Shown here: piece by piece, positions 32,735-46,000 of the stretch
Layout of the letters: every line of letters begins with the position of its first letter
How positions within the stretch are numbered: position 1 is the stretch's first letter
Source of the DNA: Nereocystis luetkeana
Taxonomy: Eukaryota > Sar > Phaeophyceae > Laminariales > Laminariaceae
Direction: 5' to 3'
DNA: 64,000 bases
Assembly: GCA_031213475.1 (NCBI GenBank)
Contig: JARUPZ010000003.1
Location: forward strand, 13,583,580-13,647,579
Translations under genes and position numbers: made by a program
Notes under the pieces: generated by a model
Databases searched by the model: none
Seen by the model: the letters and a program-made list of their open reading frames with translations, nothing else
What the model was told of the DNA's origin: nothing

Positions 32735-33400
32735 GGGGGGGGGGGGGGGGGTATACTCATTATTATCAGTATGCTTGCCTTCCGACAATATAGCGTAGAT
32801 GCCATTCCAGTATAATGTCCTTCCGTAAATCCGCAGTATTCCCCATAGGTTTCTCTTCCAGCCGTTTCCCAATTTCTTTTTAGTCATGCATGGCCGTATA
32901 GTAGTCGTATGACCATTAACCGGTGTTATAAGGATCACCCCGGGCTGGGCAATTGATCGATTTTTTGTCTCCATAGCTCTGCACGTACTATAATACCATC
33001 GTCACCTTTGACGTCGTCCAGGTCACGGGTTCGAACCTCATTTCGAACGTAAATTCTTTCATAGAAACGCTTGCGCGTGCGTCGCTAAAAACACATCTCT
33101 CTGGTTCCCCAGGTAATGAAACGAAAAGCGGGTAGGTCAGCGAACAGACGTATGTGTACCGTTCCGACTCCCCAAAGATCCCGCCGTTCAGAGCGGGGGG
33201 GGGGGGGGGGGGGGGGGTGTTGCAAGGGTTACCCTGGGCTGGGTAATCGATCGATCTTTTACCCCCATAGCTCAGGAGGCAACACCTTCAGAAACCTTCA
33301 CCCCGGAGCGGGGGGGGGGGGGGGGGGGGCGGGCGTACTCATTTGTTGCTCGCCTTCGTCCTTCGTCCTTTGACCATGCATCCCTTTCGAGACGGACGGT
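32735..33400. repeat. Family F fragments and a duplicated G-tract unit
   Basis: G-runs at 32733-32750, 33196-33217 and 33310-33329 abut TACTCATT-type family F ends, with a core at 32884-32920. CCCGGGCTGGGCAATTGATC at 32938 and CCCTGGGCTGGGTAATCGAT at 33233 show a second shared unit. Confidence 0.6.
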
Positions 33401-35890
33401 GTACCGTTCTTTTATACTCCTGATAGAGAGCGTGCGCGCGGCACGGGGGGGGGGGGGAGTTGACGGCTCCCAGACATCAATGAAGGTAGGGGCGGAAAGG
33501 AAACACCAAAAGACGCGGGAGAAAAAAAAACGCGGTTCTTCGTGCTAAAAAACAATAAATTATGGATGGAACACTGAAAGTGCAACAGATGCATATGCCT
33601 GGTTCGCACATATTGTGGGAGTTGTGCGGAGTGAATGCAATCCAATACATCGCGAGTTGGGAACGGCTGGGACGATAACATTGTGGTCACAAAACCACAA
33701 GACGCCAGACACGGGGGTGGCGAAATATATGCTGGTAGTGCCGGCTTCACGCTCGTTTTCCATTTTGCCCCACAGCATCGCACCAACAAAAGCCTTCATG
33801 TCATTCCATTCGCAGCTGGTGGTGGTGATGATGAACACCTCAACTCAGTAGCCGCGATTGTATACTCGAAGCGTTAATGTTCTCTCGAAATTCAAGTCCA
33901 AAGAAAAGTAGTTACTGTAGTAGTAGTAGTCGTAGTAGTAGTAGTAGTAAACGTCGACCACAGATCGTCGCCAACTTGAAGCTCCCGCCGAAAATACATG
34001 CCCGACCTCCCCCCGCCGCAGGATACGCAGGGCAACCAATTTAATAAGCCCACTCCTCTCTCCCCACGCTATAGATGTCACCCAAAACCCGCAGAATACA
34101 CTAGCAAGTCACAACAGGTCAACCCCTCCCCCCCAAGCCACAAAAGCCCACCGAAACCTTGAACCCACCGTCTGTCACACTGGTCCTATCCTGATGATCG
34201 TCATTGTAGAGGAGTGGGCATCATACATTCATCGTTCCGGAGGAAAAACGCGCGGGCTGGTGTGGAAACCCTCACGCAGTCCGTGGAAAATCACGACCAC
34301 ATACTGGTATATACGAAGTGTAGTCTAGCTTCCTTGCACTCCATGTCAAGGGATCTCCCCCCCCGGGGGGAGTGGGGATGCACTTTTTGGCCCTAGACAT
34401 CCTCCCCGTTAGGGGGGAGCAGTGGGCAATCATATTTGGGCCCTCGATATCGAACGCGATCCGCGGTGGGGAGGGTGGGTAGCTGGGTTGTGGGGGGGGG
34501 AAGGGGGGAGTGGGGAGGGGGGGGCAAGAGCTCAGCGGCTGACACAACAAAACTTATTCACGGAGCTGGAGCTAAACGCAGCTGGCACACTTCAAGCTTT
34601 CGCAGATAGAAACGTCGACTCATTGCGCAAGGATAGGGTGCATTCAACCACGCACACACAAAAAAAAACAGAATCCACCACTACCAATGCTCTCCTCTTC
34701 TCTCCCTCCTCTTCCACTTTTATTATGTGTAACCTCAAATCTCCGCATTACGCCTTTTTACTTTTTTAACCCCCCACCCCCGATCTCAACCCCGCGCCAA
34801 AAAACGCCGCACGAAAAAAAAGAAGGTAAAACTACACACGCAACACAATACGTGGAGTACTCGCTTGGCTAGCCTAGGTACGGCTTCGCTGGCGCAGGCG
34901 TTGATTACAGCTAGCTCCTGTCCCATATATATGTACATAAAAAAGAGTTTCCTAATTCACATGAATTGGCCATGCATGTCACCACAGGAAAAAGACAGTT
35001 TCCGGAGCTGGTGATGCGCTCTGCCTGTGCAGAGATCGAAGACTACAGCATGCTCACGTCCACCCCACACCACCAACACCTGCTCCTAGCCCCGCATTTC
35101 CTAACAACGAACGAATGCCTGCCTGTCCCACACCAAACTCCCGCTTGGCCACCTACCCACTTTCCACGGTTCAATTGCGTGATTTTTTTGTTCTGTTTTT
35201 TGCTGCCAGAATGCACATGGCCCGGCCCGTCCCGTCCGGTTTCGGCCCGTGACTGACACACGACCGTGAAAAAGAAAAAAAAAAACGAGAAGAAACAAAA
35301 CCCAAAAAAGGCAGCAAAAAACAACAGTAATAAAAACGAACGACACCATTTCCCTTCATTCAGCCAAGCAAAAGCTTTCCACTATATAATAACGCAAAAC
35401 ACGCCCCTCCCACCCCACTGACCATCACGGCGACTATACCCGTCCTCCCCCCTCCCGCTCTCAAACACGCCCCCGTTAAAAGGCACCACAATCGGCAAGC
35501 GATCTGGCATAATCCCCCGGCCCGTACCCAATAACGCCTTCGGCCAGTCCAAGACACGGCAACACAACAGGCCAGTCCAAGCCACGGCAAACACAATCTA
35601 GCCTAAAGCACCATCCGGAGTCACTACTGAGTAGGTTCATATCCGTCACCCGGAATAAACCGCGGCGCGAGTTCCGTGAGGCCACGCCCATGCGCGTCGT
35701 ACAGCAGGAGCGCACGGAGACAGCCGTGCAGGGGTAGGGCAGGGGATAGGAACGGAGGGGGGGCGGGAGGAGGGGAGGTGAGGGGAGGCTGGGGGCGTCA
35801 AAGGGGCGGGAATCAAGGCGACGCGAACAGTGTGCGCGAGGTTGCAAGCACGAGATATTCCCGTATTCCCAGGCGCGCAGCTTGCTGGGT
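33401..35890. other. Intergenic, no gene recognised
   Basis: Open frames overlap on both strands at 33560-33850 (plus and minus) with no recognisable domain. A plus frame at 34540-34625 reads FTELELNAAGTLQAFADRN, possibly coding but isolated. A C/G-rich tract lies at 34360-34525. Confidence 0.4.
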
Positions 35891-35899
35891 TCCTAACTC

Positions 35900-36312
35900 C
35901 TAACCGCCGTAACGGGTGCAACTGTACCCACCGTAACCGTTGTCACCGTCGCAACCGCATAACCGCTGTAACCGTTGAAACCGGGCGGGACCGATGTAAC
36001 GATTGAGAGTACAAAACCGCTGGAAGAAAAATTACGCTGCGAGGTTAGAACCGCCGCAACCACACCGTGTGACCGTTGCAAACGTTGTAACGGTCATAAC
36101 CGTCGTAACGTTTATGTCGTGACCGTTGGAACCGCTACCGTGTCGTAATCGATGTAACCGTTGTAACCGCCACAGCCGTTGTAACGGTTGCCATCCGCTG
36201 TAACAGAGACATCGTCGCAACCACTGTAACCGTTCAACGGTCACATCGATCATAACCATTGTAACCGCTGCAACGTCGCAACCACCGCAACCGTCGCGGT
36301 CGTTGTAACGGT
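35900..36312. repeat. Degenerate (GTAACCGTT/GTAACCGCY)n minisatellite
   Basis: Dozens of CGTAACCG / TTGTAACCGC units of about 9-12 bp. The last candidate exon of the DA2-like gene runs into its upper edge, so any residues read from it (GTVTTTATV...) are repeat-encoded. Confidence 0.85.
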
Positions 36313-36414
36313 TCCGCCCGTACAACACAGGCCGCTTTTTACTCTCGACAGCAGCCTTTCCGCAATGTCCGGCGACATGGACAGACCAAGCTCCTGTGTA
36401 CGCCCGGACATCAT
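36250..36414 (-). CDS. DA2-like: DA2-like last visible exon
   Basis: From acceptor CTGTTGCAG, phase 0: MMSGRTQELGLSMSPD then IAERLLSRVKSGL. It either stops at 36250 inside the GTAACC minisatellite or splices at AGA|GTAAAA. No homology was recognised. Confidence 0.45.
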   Translation of the reverse strand: MMSGRTQELGLSMSPDIAERLLSRVKSGLCCTGGTVTTTATVAVVATLQRLQWL

Positions 36415-37013
36415 CTGCAACAGAACCGCAACGAGGCCACGTTCGTCCTCTTCAGGCCACCAACCTCCGGGACATCCAACGCTTACACACTCCCCAAAAG
36501 AGGGCAAGCCCCAGATTCGCCATCTCGAACAAAGGGGGCAAAAATATACCAGGTATATCTGAATCTGGTTTTCATTTTGGTCGAAGGAATTTGCATGGGC
36601 TCCCTATACATGTATAAGCCAGCGTACTGGTGTAGTGCTGAGCACATACTACAGCAAAGGAGGAAAAAAGAGAGCTTTTCCTTCGATCGTGCCATCCGCT
36701 CCTCTACTGCTCTGGGAGTGCGAGTGAACTAATCACACAATAAACAAGAAAATTCGAGGGAGAAATGAGCTAGGAGACGATAGTTGGTTGAGTCTCGGGC
36801 GTCTCAATCACGCCTTAAAAAAAAAAAACTCCCACTCCAAAACCAGTTGCAGTTATCATCACGTCGGGACGGTCAACTCCGACACAGGCCTAAAATTGTC
36901 GTCTCCTGACACCTTCTATATTTTTGATTCGTGTCCCCCCCCCCTCCTCTATATGCCCTCCCACACTCCGTATAGACTTCTTTACGAACTCCACAACAAC
37001 ACTACCCACACAA

Positions 37014-37044
<31 letters not shown>

Positions 37045-40000
37045 GCGGCTTTCTCACCTCCCCATCCTCCGACGCATCACCAGCAACGGCAGAACCTTCC
37101 CACACAATGCCCGGGCCGGCTACCCCGCTAACTAAAGCTCCTCCTCTTCCTCCTCCTCCTCCTCCTTCTCCTCCTTCCCCTGCCCCCCCCTCCCCTCCTC
37201 CCCCCCTTGCCCGTCCCCCTCCCACTCCTTGTCCATCCCCGCCACCGCCACTACCACCACCACCACCACCACCACCACCACCACCACCACCACCACCCCG
37301 TGCGCCTGCCCCCGCCCTTTCAGACGCCACAAATTCGGCAACAACAGCACCGCTGCTAACACCGTGGTCACCCGCCGCCGCCCCAACGCCAGCAGACCCG
37401 CTACCAGAAACACCCGAGGAGGCAGAGGGGGTCAAGTCCGAAGTCACGACTCCAGCGGCGGCGGCGGCGGCGGCGCTTCCTCCTTCCTCGGGGAACTCAA
37501 TCAACTGGCTGCCATGGGCTCCACCGCCACCGCCACCGCCCCCTGCGGTTTCTCCTCGGTCCTCAGTCGCCAAGGACGAAAACAAAGCCTGCAAAGTTGA
37601 CATGCGCTCCAGGCCCTCAGCTCCCGGCAGCGATTCTGCCCCAGGCCTCGCCCAGACCCCCGCCGCCGCAGCCGGAACTACAATCGATGCCGCGTGGGAG
37701 GGGGAAGGGATGGGGGCGACGGCGGCGGTGCCGGCTATGTCCGCAGCGGAATCACCGGAGGTGGATACGGATTCGGACGCGCCTCCGATTAGCGGTTGCG
37801 GGGGCGGGAGATCGGCGGCAAGCCCTTCCGGGCGGGAGGCAAAACGTTCCTCCGGCAATTGTCCTCCTACTCTTCTTCCTCCTCCTCCTCTTGCCGTATC
37901 AGGTCCTCCTGCCGGGCCAAGTCCTCCTGCCGCATCAAGTCCTGCCACTGCGGGAGCGGCGGAGACGGAAGAAAACGAGTCCGACGACTGCCCCGGCTCT
38001 CCCTCGACGGTCTCGCGGCTAAGGGGGTCGCCGCCGCCGCCGCCGCCACCGCCGCTGCTGCTGCTGTCCACGACCATAGCGTCGACGGCAACATCACTCG
38101 AAGCTTCCGTGTCGCCATCCCTACCCCCACCCCCACTCCCTTCCCCGCCACCACCGCCGGTACCGCCGCCCTCCCATGCCCCGCCGAAAACAAGCTCTCC
38201 CGCGGCGCTAACACCGCCGCCACCCACACCACTGACGACAGGATCCCTCGGACTAGAGGAAACGGCGGCAAAACAATCGGGGAACGGAAAGGGCAGACCA
38301 CCTCCATCACCACCGCCACCAGTCGGCGCCGTCGTCATGGCAGCCGCAGGTGACACCTGTTCCGTCGCCTCCGCTCCAACAACCCCACTTGAAGCCTCTC
38401 CGTCGGGCGGCACAACGAGGCTTACACCGCTACTGCCACCGGCACCACCACCACTACCCAAGCCGCTGGCGTCGATCACATTGCCCGAAGCGGCGGCGGC
38501 GGCGGCGGCGGCGGGGCTAGTGCTAGCGCCGGTGCCGGCGACCAAAAGCGGCAACGACTTCCAACCAGCGCTCGACATCGGCCAGAACGACGGAGACCTC
38601 GCCCCTTCAGCAGCTCCGGCGTCGGCATCCGCTCCAGCTCCCGCTCCCGCAACAAGACGCGAAAAGACGCCCCCACCACCACCTTGGGCGACGTTTGGGA
38701 CAGGAGTGGCGGTACTGGCACCGCCACCGCCGCCGCCGCCGCCGGAAGGCTTACCCCTCAAGTCTTCCTGACGTTCCTCTCCGCCTGGTTCTTCAAGAGA
38801 GGTCGAGAAAGAAGCTGCCGCGCCGCTCGTTAGCTCTGGGGCGTCCGACGGCGCAGGAAGCTTAGAGTTGGGGACGCACTGGAGATAGGTGGTTGGAGGC
38901 GAACGGCGTGCGGAGGGGGGGGGGGGGGGGGGGGGGGGTGGGGGGAGGGGTGAGGCCCGCTTTCATGAGATGCGAAACCCTTCACGAGGAAGGCATGTAG
39001 AACACGCGCGGCCTCCGTATCGCGCAGCTCGCAACGTTGAGTCGTGTCGACACGTTTAGCCGAGCTGTGGTCGTCAAGAGGGCATCCTGGGTACACCCGC
39101 CGGGTGTCCTAGGTGGATAATGATCATGCGAAATGATCAATGTTGCTGCTTGCCGCTGTACACCGGCACGCAAAGCAAGCAAGTCACTCTTGAGGTTGGG
39201 ATCAACACGGCTGCTGATTACGTCATGTAAGTCTATTCATTTTTGTCGACGAGGGTGATACACCTCACTCTGGTGCTTCAGCGATGCTGGCCCTGGCACG
39301 AGCGTGCCCATCCGGTTCCGCCCCATAGAACTCACAACTCACAGCTGCGCGTATTTATAGTGGTACAAATACAAAAAAATCGTAGAATCTGACACCAACC
39401 AAAACATGAAAAAAACACATCGGAAGACAAAAAAAAACACACACACAGATGCGAAACCAATATTTGCTCTCTTTCTCTCACCGGCTCCGCCGAACCCTTG
39501 CCCCCCTCCTCCTCGTGCTCGCCCCCGCTTATCCTAGCCCTGTCGCGCGGGAGCCACCCCAACAGGTCCTCCTCCGACCGGGAAGTGTGACCGCTCCCGC
39601 CCCCACCAACCCCTCCCCCCATACCGCCCCCCGTCATGCGGTGCATGGCCGACCACGTCACCTGCTCCGCTGACGAGCCGGCAGCATTATTTCCCGCCCC
39701 GACGCGCCCAGAATTCATCCCCTCCCGTGTTCCGTCACCACCGTCGCCACCGCCACTCCACGCCGTACCAGCGGAAGCAGCGGCAGCAGCGGCGGCAGCG
39801 GCGGCAGCGGCGGCGGCGGCAGCAGCGAAGGGGGAGGACGATGAGGAAGAGAGGACGCCTACTTCGGGGCTAACTCCAGAATAGGCAGCGCCGGCGGCGG
39901 AAGCAGAGGAAGTATTTCGGGCCGCCGGGGCTGCTGCCGACGCGAAGCCCCCACTGCTACTACCGCTGCAAGTGTTGCTGCGCAAGCTCAGCGAAATGGC

Positions 40001-43000
40001 AAGCATGAGCTGCTCTTCCTCCGACTCGGGGATCTCCGACGGGTACTCATCCCCTCCACCGCCCCCGCCCCCCCCACCGCCGCCACTGTGGAAACCGCTG
40101 CCGAAAAAATCGGTGGCCAAATCAAACTCGTCGCCACCCCCCCCCCCAATCCCCCCCCCCCCCCGCCCCACCCCCCCCTCCTCCTCCTCCTCGCCCTCCC
40201 GCTAGCCTGCCACCAGCTTGTGACGATGATCGTGCCGCCGCAGCGTCCCGAGCAGCACCTCCCCCCTCGGACGGCGCGGCCGCACCCCCGCGCTTGAGGC
40301 CAGCGACGGCGCCAAGGTCTACCTGGTTCCTCCGACCGCCGCCGCTAACCTGTTCCCTATCTGCGACGACGACGTCGTGGTCGTGGTCATGGCCGCGACG
40401 CGCGCGGCCGCCGCAGCGTGCGCGTCGGCCGCGTCCCGCGCCGAGCTTCCCCCGCGCCCGGTGGCCCTCTTGTTCACCGCATTGGACGCGCTAATGTCGC
40501 CCCAATACGTGTCCCCCCGCCTCATCACTCGCTGCCTGCGGATTTCCTCCTCTCCGTCGTCCCCAGCGGCGCCAAAGCCCGTGTGCTCGGGGGAAGCCGC
40601 CTCCGCCGCCGCTTCCGCAGCCAACAGCCTAGCGACGGCGCTCCCGTGCCTCACCGGCCCGCCCCTACCACCACCCCCTCCTCCATCCCCACCCCCCGGG
40701 ACCGCCGCTTCCGACGCCAACCACGAAGCGACGGCGTCCCCGACCTCCCTCGTCCCGCCCCCACCCACATCCCCACCCCCGCTTCCGCCTCCGACCCAAG
40801 ACTGCGCGCCTAGACCGCCCATTCCGGCTTCGAATGGCCCTGCCCTTACCGCTGACGCTGGTGCTGCTACTGCTGCTGCTACCGCCGCGGCTTCACCGGG
40901 AGCGTTGGTGGTCGTACTAGCAGCCGACGTCGATCGTGCCGCCGCCGCCGTCCCGCCGGCGGCGCTCCCCCCGCCTCCCGTAGTACCTCCTGCCGCCGCC
41001 GTCGCCACATCCCCTCCATCCCTGTCCGAGGCATCCCACTCCAACCAGCTGGGGATGCCTCCCGCCGAGAAGAAGCTAGCGGGACCAGAGGACGCGGCGG
41101 CGGCAGCAGCAGCCGCAGCAGCCGCCACCGCAGCTATTCCAGCGCTGCCGTCATTGTCTGCAGCGGATGAGGACGGCGGGTTGTCACCTCCTTCCGTCGC
41201 GACGGCGGCGGCGGCGGCGGTCGCTGGCGGAACCACGCGATCCCAGTACAAAGAAAGACGAGCCCCGAGAGAACCTGGGTCAGGGGAGGTCGAAGCCTAT
41301 CGGCGTGGAGGCGGGAGCGGGGGGGGGGGGGGGGCGGGGGGGGGGTACTCATGTCATGCAAGGCTCCGTAGTCGTAGGATCTAAAGGGGGGGGGGGAGGG
41401 TGAGCAATTTAAGCGTTTAGAGGGGAACTGTAGCATTTTTTCGAGGTGGAGAGGAAAAATTGGACTTACGCACGTACGTAGCCACGGCTCTTTCACTGCC
41501 GCAAAAAATACCCTACACTAGTTCCATTCAGTTTTTTCGCGAAAGAAAAGTGGGCGCACTTACAAGGGGGCGAACTTGTCATATTTGGATTTCGAATTTG
41601 ATCATGTTTTCAGCTGTTGAGTCAAGACAACTAGAAAAAAATACTACTGCTGTATACACGACGATTCCGATTCACGATGGCGCGAACGGGCTCGGCAGGC
41701 AAGCCCTCTCTGCGACTTGGACCGCGACGCGTACTATGGGGCACGCAAAGAAGTGTTCACCTACACCCCCACACCTACACCTCTGAAATCGGCAGGGGCC
41801 CGAGGCCAGCGTCGCTGCACACCTGGCTAGATACGCGGACTCGCAGAAGTCCACGCAGGGAGCTGAAGACAGAGTGTCGTAAGTTGTGAGATCTCAGCAG
41901 GCATCTATGTCGCAAACATCCCTACCAGGTACACATCAGCAGGGATCCCGCTAGAACATCCTAGGCTGGCCAAGACGCCACAATATCCTCACCTGTCCCG
42001 ATGACCCAGCGTCGCCGGCGGCGGCGGGAGTGGTTGAGGTAGCGGTAGCCGCGGAAGCAGAGGCATTGGCAGAGGCAGCAGCCGCCGCCCGCATCATGTC
42101 TCCGGATCTGTGTACAAGCAAGTGCCAATCGCAACCGTCATTGGTCCCACCGAGGCATAGATGACGGACGGGAATAATAGCGGTAGTACATGTAGCCCAG
42201 ACCCATCGCGTCTCCGCTCTTATTCGTACCCAAAAGCACGGGTGGGTTTGCTTTGCATGAACAAACCTCCTTCACGCAAGAAATATTCCTTCGTGGTGAA
42301 GCACCTCAACAAACGATACTCGGTTTCTTGTACCACGCACCGGCAAGCATACACACCACAGGAAAACGCACGATCACAGCAGAAGCAGCACGCAACCGAA
42401 TTTCCGGCTCAGCGACGACCTAAACACGAAAACACCAACGAGAAAACAACACACGCACAAACACAAAACACAAAAAAAAATGCGAAAAAAAGAGAACTGC
42501 AAAAAAACAGCACAAGCGTCACAACAGCAGTACACAAACGAACAAATGCGGACACACAAAGCACTCAACCGAACTCTCATTTCAAAGCGCTGGTGTCGAA
42601 AAACAAGACTGCCTTCCACAAGCACCCATTTGGCGCCCAGACTTCTTCGGCCCCCCTCCTCGCCCATATATTATATTATTAGGTATAAATACCTGGTACA
42701 CATAGGTTGGGTTGGCGTCGTTGGCAATGACGGTGTAAACACGCCTCTCACTGAGTGAAACCGATAACTAGGGTACCGTTTTTCATGATTTTTTTTTTTT
42801 GCGTTCTCCACGGCTGGCGGTCGAGTTAGATCATTGTTGTGCGGGAAGAACCTTAACTCCGCACAAGGGGAATGGTCGTATCAGGTAGTGCTTATACGGT
42901 AAGGCACTCACGAGGCCGTTACAGAGTACAACCCCATCGCCGCCTCTGGAAGCGGCCACACCACAAAATATATCAATCCATTGACGCTGTCATTCATAAG

Positions 43001-46000
43001 CAAGAAAACCCGCCTCAAAAACGGTTTCAAGTAAGATGCACCTCACCCTTCATGCGACTCGTCAAACACCTCACCGCGTTTCGCGCTTGGTGCAAGCAAC
43101 GTCTGCCTGCTCGGTGAAAATCCGATGTACTCCGTCCCGGCATTGTAGGGATGCGAGGGTCTACGGCCATACGACTACAGCCATGCATGATAATGAGTAC
43201 ACCCCCCCCCTTCCCCCCTTCCCCCCCCGCGCCAACCCTCTCCCACCCCTATAACATGCCCCCTCCACCCCACCCCACCCAACCCAACTCCCCCCGGCCC
43301 ACCACCACCCACCCCCTCTCCTCCAAAACAAAACACCTGCATGAAAAAAAAAGCGTCACGGCGCAACGGACGGAGCCACACCGACTCACCGCTCTCTTCT
43401 GGCCTGCTCCTCGAGCACCGATAGTCGCAACGCCTCCATAAGCATCAAATCCTCCACATGCTGCATCTCTCCCTGGTCGCCCAGCCCGTCCAACTGCCGC
43501 CCAAACGGGATTGTGTGGTATGGTATGGTTGAGGTATGGTATGGTATGGTATGGATATGGCATGGTGTGTGACGTGGTACGGTATAGTATGGTGTGGTAT
43601 CGTGACGGTAGGGTATAGTGTAAGCATGGCATGGCGTGGTATTGTATATTGTAGGGTACGGTGTGGTATGGAACATGGAAGACAGACTATAAACAGCTGT
43701 GCTACGTTGAGCCACTGCGGAGCATACATCAACTCCTGTGGCAAGGCTCCGGGGGTGGGGAGGGGTGGCTTGCTCTCTGTTTTTGCGATGAGGCGAATTT
43801 TTCAAGTTGGTGGATGTTAAATCGACGTCTGGCTGATGGTACTATGTACCCCCTTCGAGGCGGCACTCCCATGGCGGGGAAAAAAACACTTGAAAATAGA
43901 GTCAGATTGGAAATTTCTGTACAACTGTAGTGCAGTCAGTCATAAAAGGGTTACAGGAATAGGTTTATGAAGAAAAAGAAGCAAACACAAAACACAATAA
44001 TACGAGCATTCATACGCCGCCACCATCACCTGCGCCTCGTTGCCGCTGTCGTGCTCCCCTTCCGCCGTGGAAGAACGCCTCGAAGGGTTTCCTCTCGCCC
44101 GACGAGCGTGCTGACGACGCCTGCCATCCCCGATCAAAATCCCACAGACGAACACAAAACAAACAAACAGAACGCACACACGAAAAACAAAGCTAAACGT
44201 TATAGAGGAAAAAATAAACGAAAAACACCAGGCACTCACTTCACTACGCACTACGCACATGGACAAAACGAATATTAACTCCAAAAAATGGGAGAGGTAT
44301 TGGCGCATGGACGTTGGCGCACGGTGTCGACAAAACACACGATGACCGCGTCACCGTAAACATGCCTTTCTTTCCCACAAAACCCTCCTAAATCCAATCT
44401 CAATTTCAAAACGAGCCACACTCAACTCGATTCAACACCACAGGACCGCGGGGGACTGCCTCCCCGAGAGCCTACTCTAGAAACCCCCAAGGAACGTCTG
44501 TCTGGTGGGTGAAACCCGACGTGCGTGCTCCGTCCCGGCATTGTAGGGATGCGAGGGTCTACGGTCATATATACGACCACGGCCATGCCTGATATATCGA
44601 GTACACCTCATCCCCCACCTCTGCACTAAGCGCCAAAAAAAAAAAAACTGCGTGGCCTAAACAGCGAAAATTCCCGCCTCCCTGTTCTACCGAACCCCCC
44701 CCCCCCGAAATCAAATCTCACCACAGGTACATGGTACCCGGTATGACAGAAGCATCATACCAAGCTTGCAAAGATGAGTTTAGAACTTTTTTTTTCTTCA
44801 TCTCACAGCTTCGGTATAAACTTCGTATATTATATATAGATGTGCATACATACCACTCCATCCTTGTGTACCATGACCGTTTGTATACGAGAGTACCAAC
44901 ATCTATTACGGGGGACCATAGTTAATAGGACCAAACATTGTTAGTAATAATGGTGAAATGTATAGGTTTTTATGTATACCATAGGTCCTATTAACTACGT
45001 TCCCCCGTAAATAAATCAAAACGATCCGATTATCGAGGGACAGAGGGGTATATACATATAATATATATATATATATTATATATATATATATATATATTCA
45101 TAATACGAACGCACACTCGATTTGATTCGACTCGCGCACTACCCGGCTGGGGATGGATGCACGCGCCGCCCCCGAGAGCTTTCTCTGGAGAACCGACTCC
45201 CGCCTCTGCATTGAAATGCAATTAGCCCTCTCTCCGTAGTGCAATGTCGCGCGCGCTACGATTGAGATGCGCGCACTTACGAAGCCGAAAACTTGCTGGT
45301 TTACGGGAGCTCCAAAGCCGAGGAGCCATTTCTAGCTACCCGCTACATCCCAATTGTGTCGCAATGCTGTTGGTTTTACACCTACGAGTATTCATATTAT
45401 TAGTACTATTATGGGGGACCCTAGTTAACAGGACCTATGGTGTACATAAAAACCTATATATTTAACAGTTTTTACTAATAATATTTGGTCCTGCTAACCA
45501 TGGCCCCCCGTAATACCAGGCATATATTAAACCATTTTCACTAACAATATTTGGTCCTATTAACTATGGTCCCCCGTAATATTAATATATGGATTTTAGT
45601 AATCAGAACCAAATGTGCTTATTACGGGGGACCATATTAAATGGGACCTACGGTACACACAAAAACCTACATATTTCGCTATTTTTACCAACAATATTTG
45701 GTCCTATTTACTATGGTCCCCCGTAAGAGTCAACACACTGGAATATCTGGAATATATATGCATACATGTCTCAATATTGTACATGATGGGTCCTGAATGC
45801 GGTGGTCCCCCGTATTCGAAAAAGTATAGACCTGGTAGGTTTTTCTGTACCAGGGTATATGATAAGTCCCGATCAATATGCCCCTCCCCCCGCAATCGGC
45901 CATGAGATTGTTCATGGGGTGAATGAAGCCTTCAATTTTCTCAAATAGTCAATTTTGAGGTGAGGCATGGAGTTCCTCGAGCGAACACGTAGCCTCAGAA

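Noticed and set aside
33560..33850. Possible transposase fragment
   Set aside because: Both strands are open for ~90 codons but no catalytic motif could be identified.
36924..38771. 615-codon Pro/Ala-rich plus-strand ORF
   Set aside because: Antisense to the minus-strand exon, which has phase-matched splice sites at both ends. Both strands are open because of GC-rich triplets.
40377..41384. 335-codon plus-strand ORF
   Set aside because: A shadow of the minus-strand Ala/Gly-rich exon; no independent support.
42161..42682. 173-codon plus-strand ORF
   Set aside because: Low-complexity Lys/Thr/Gln sequence from A/C-rich intronic DNA, with no splice or domain support.
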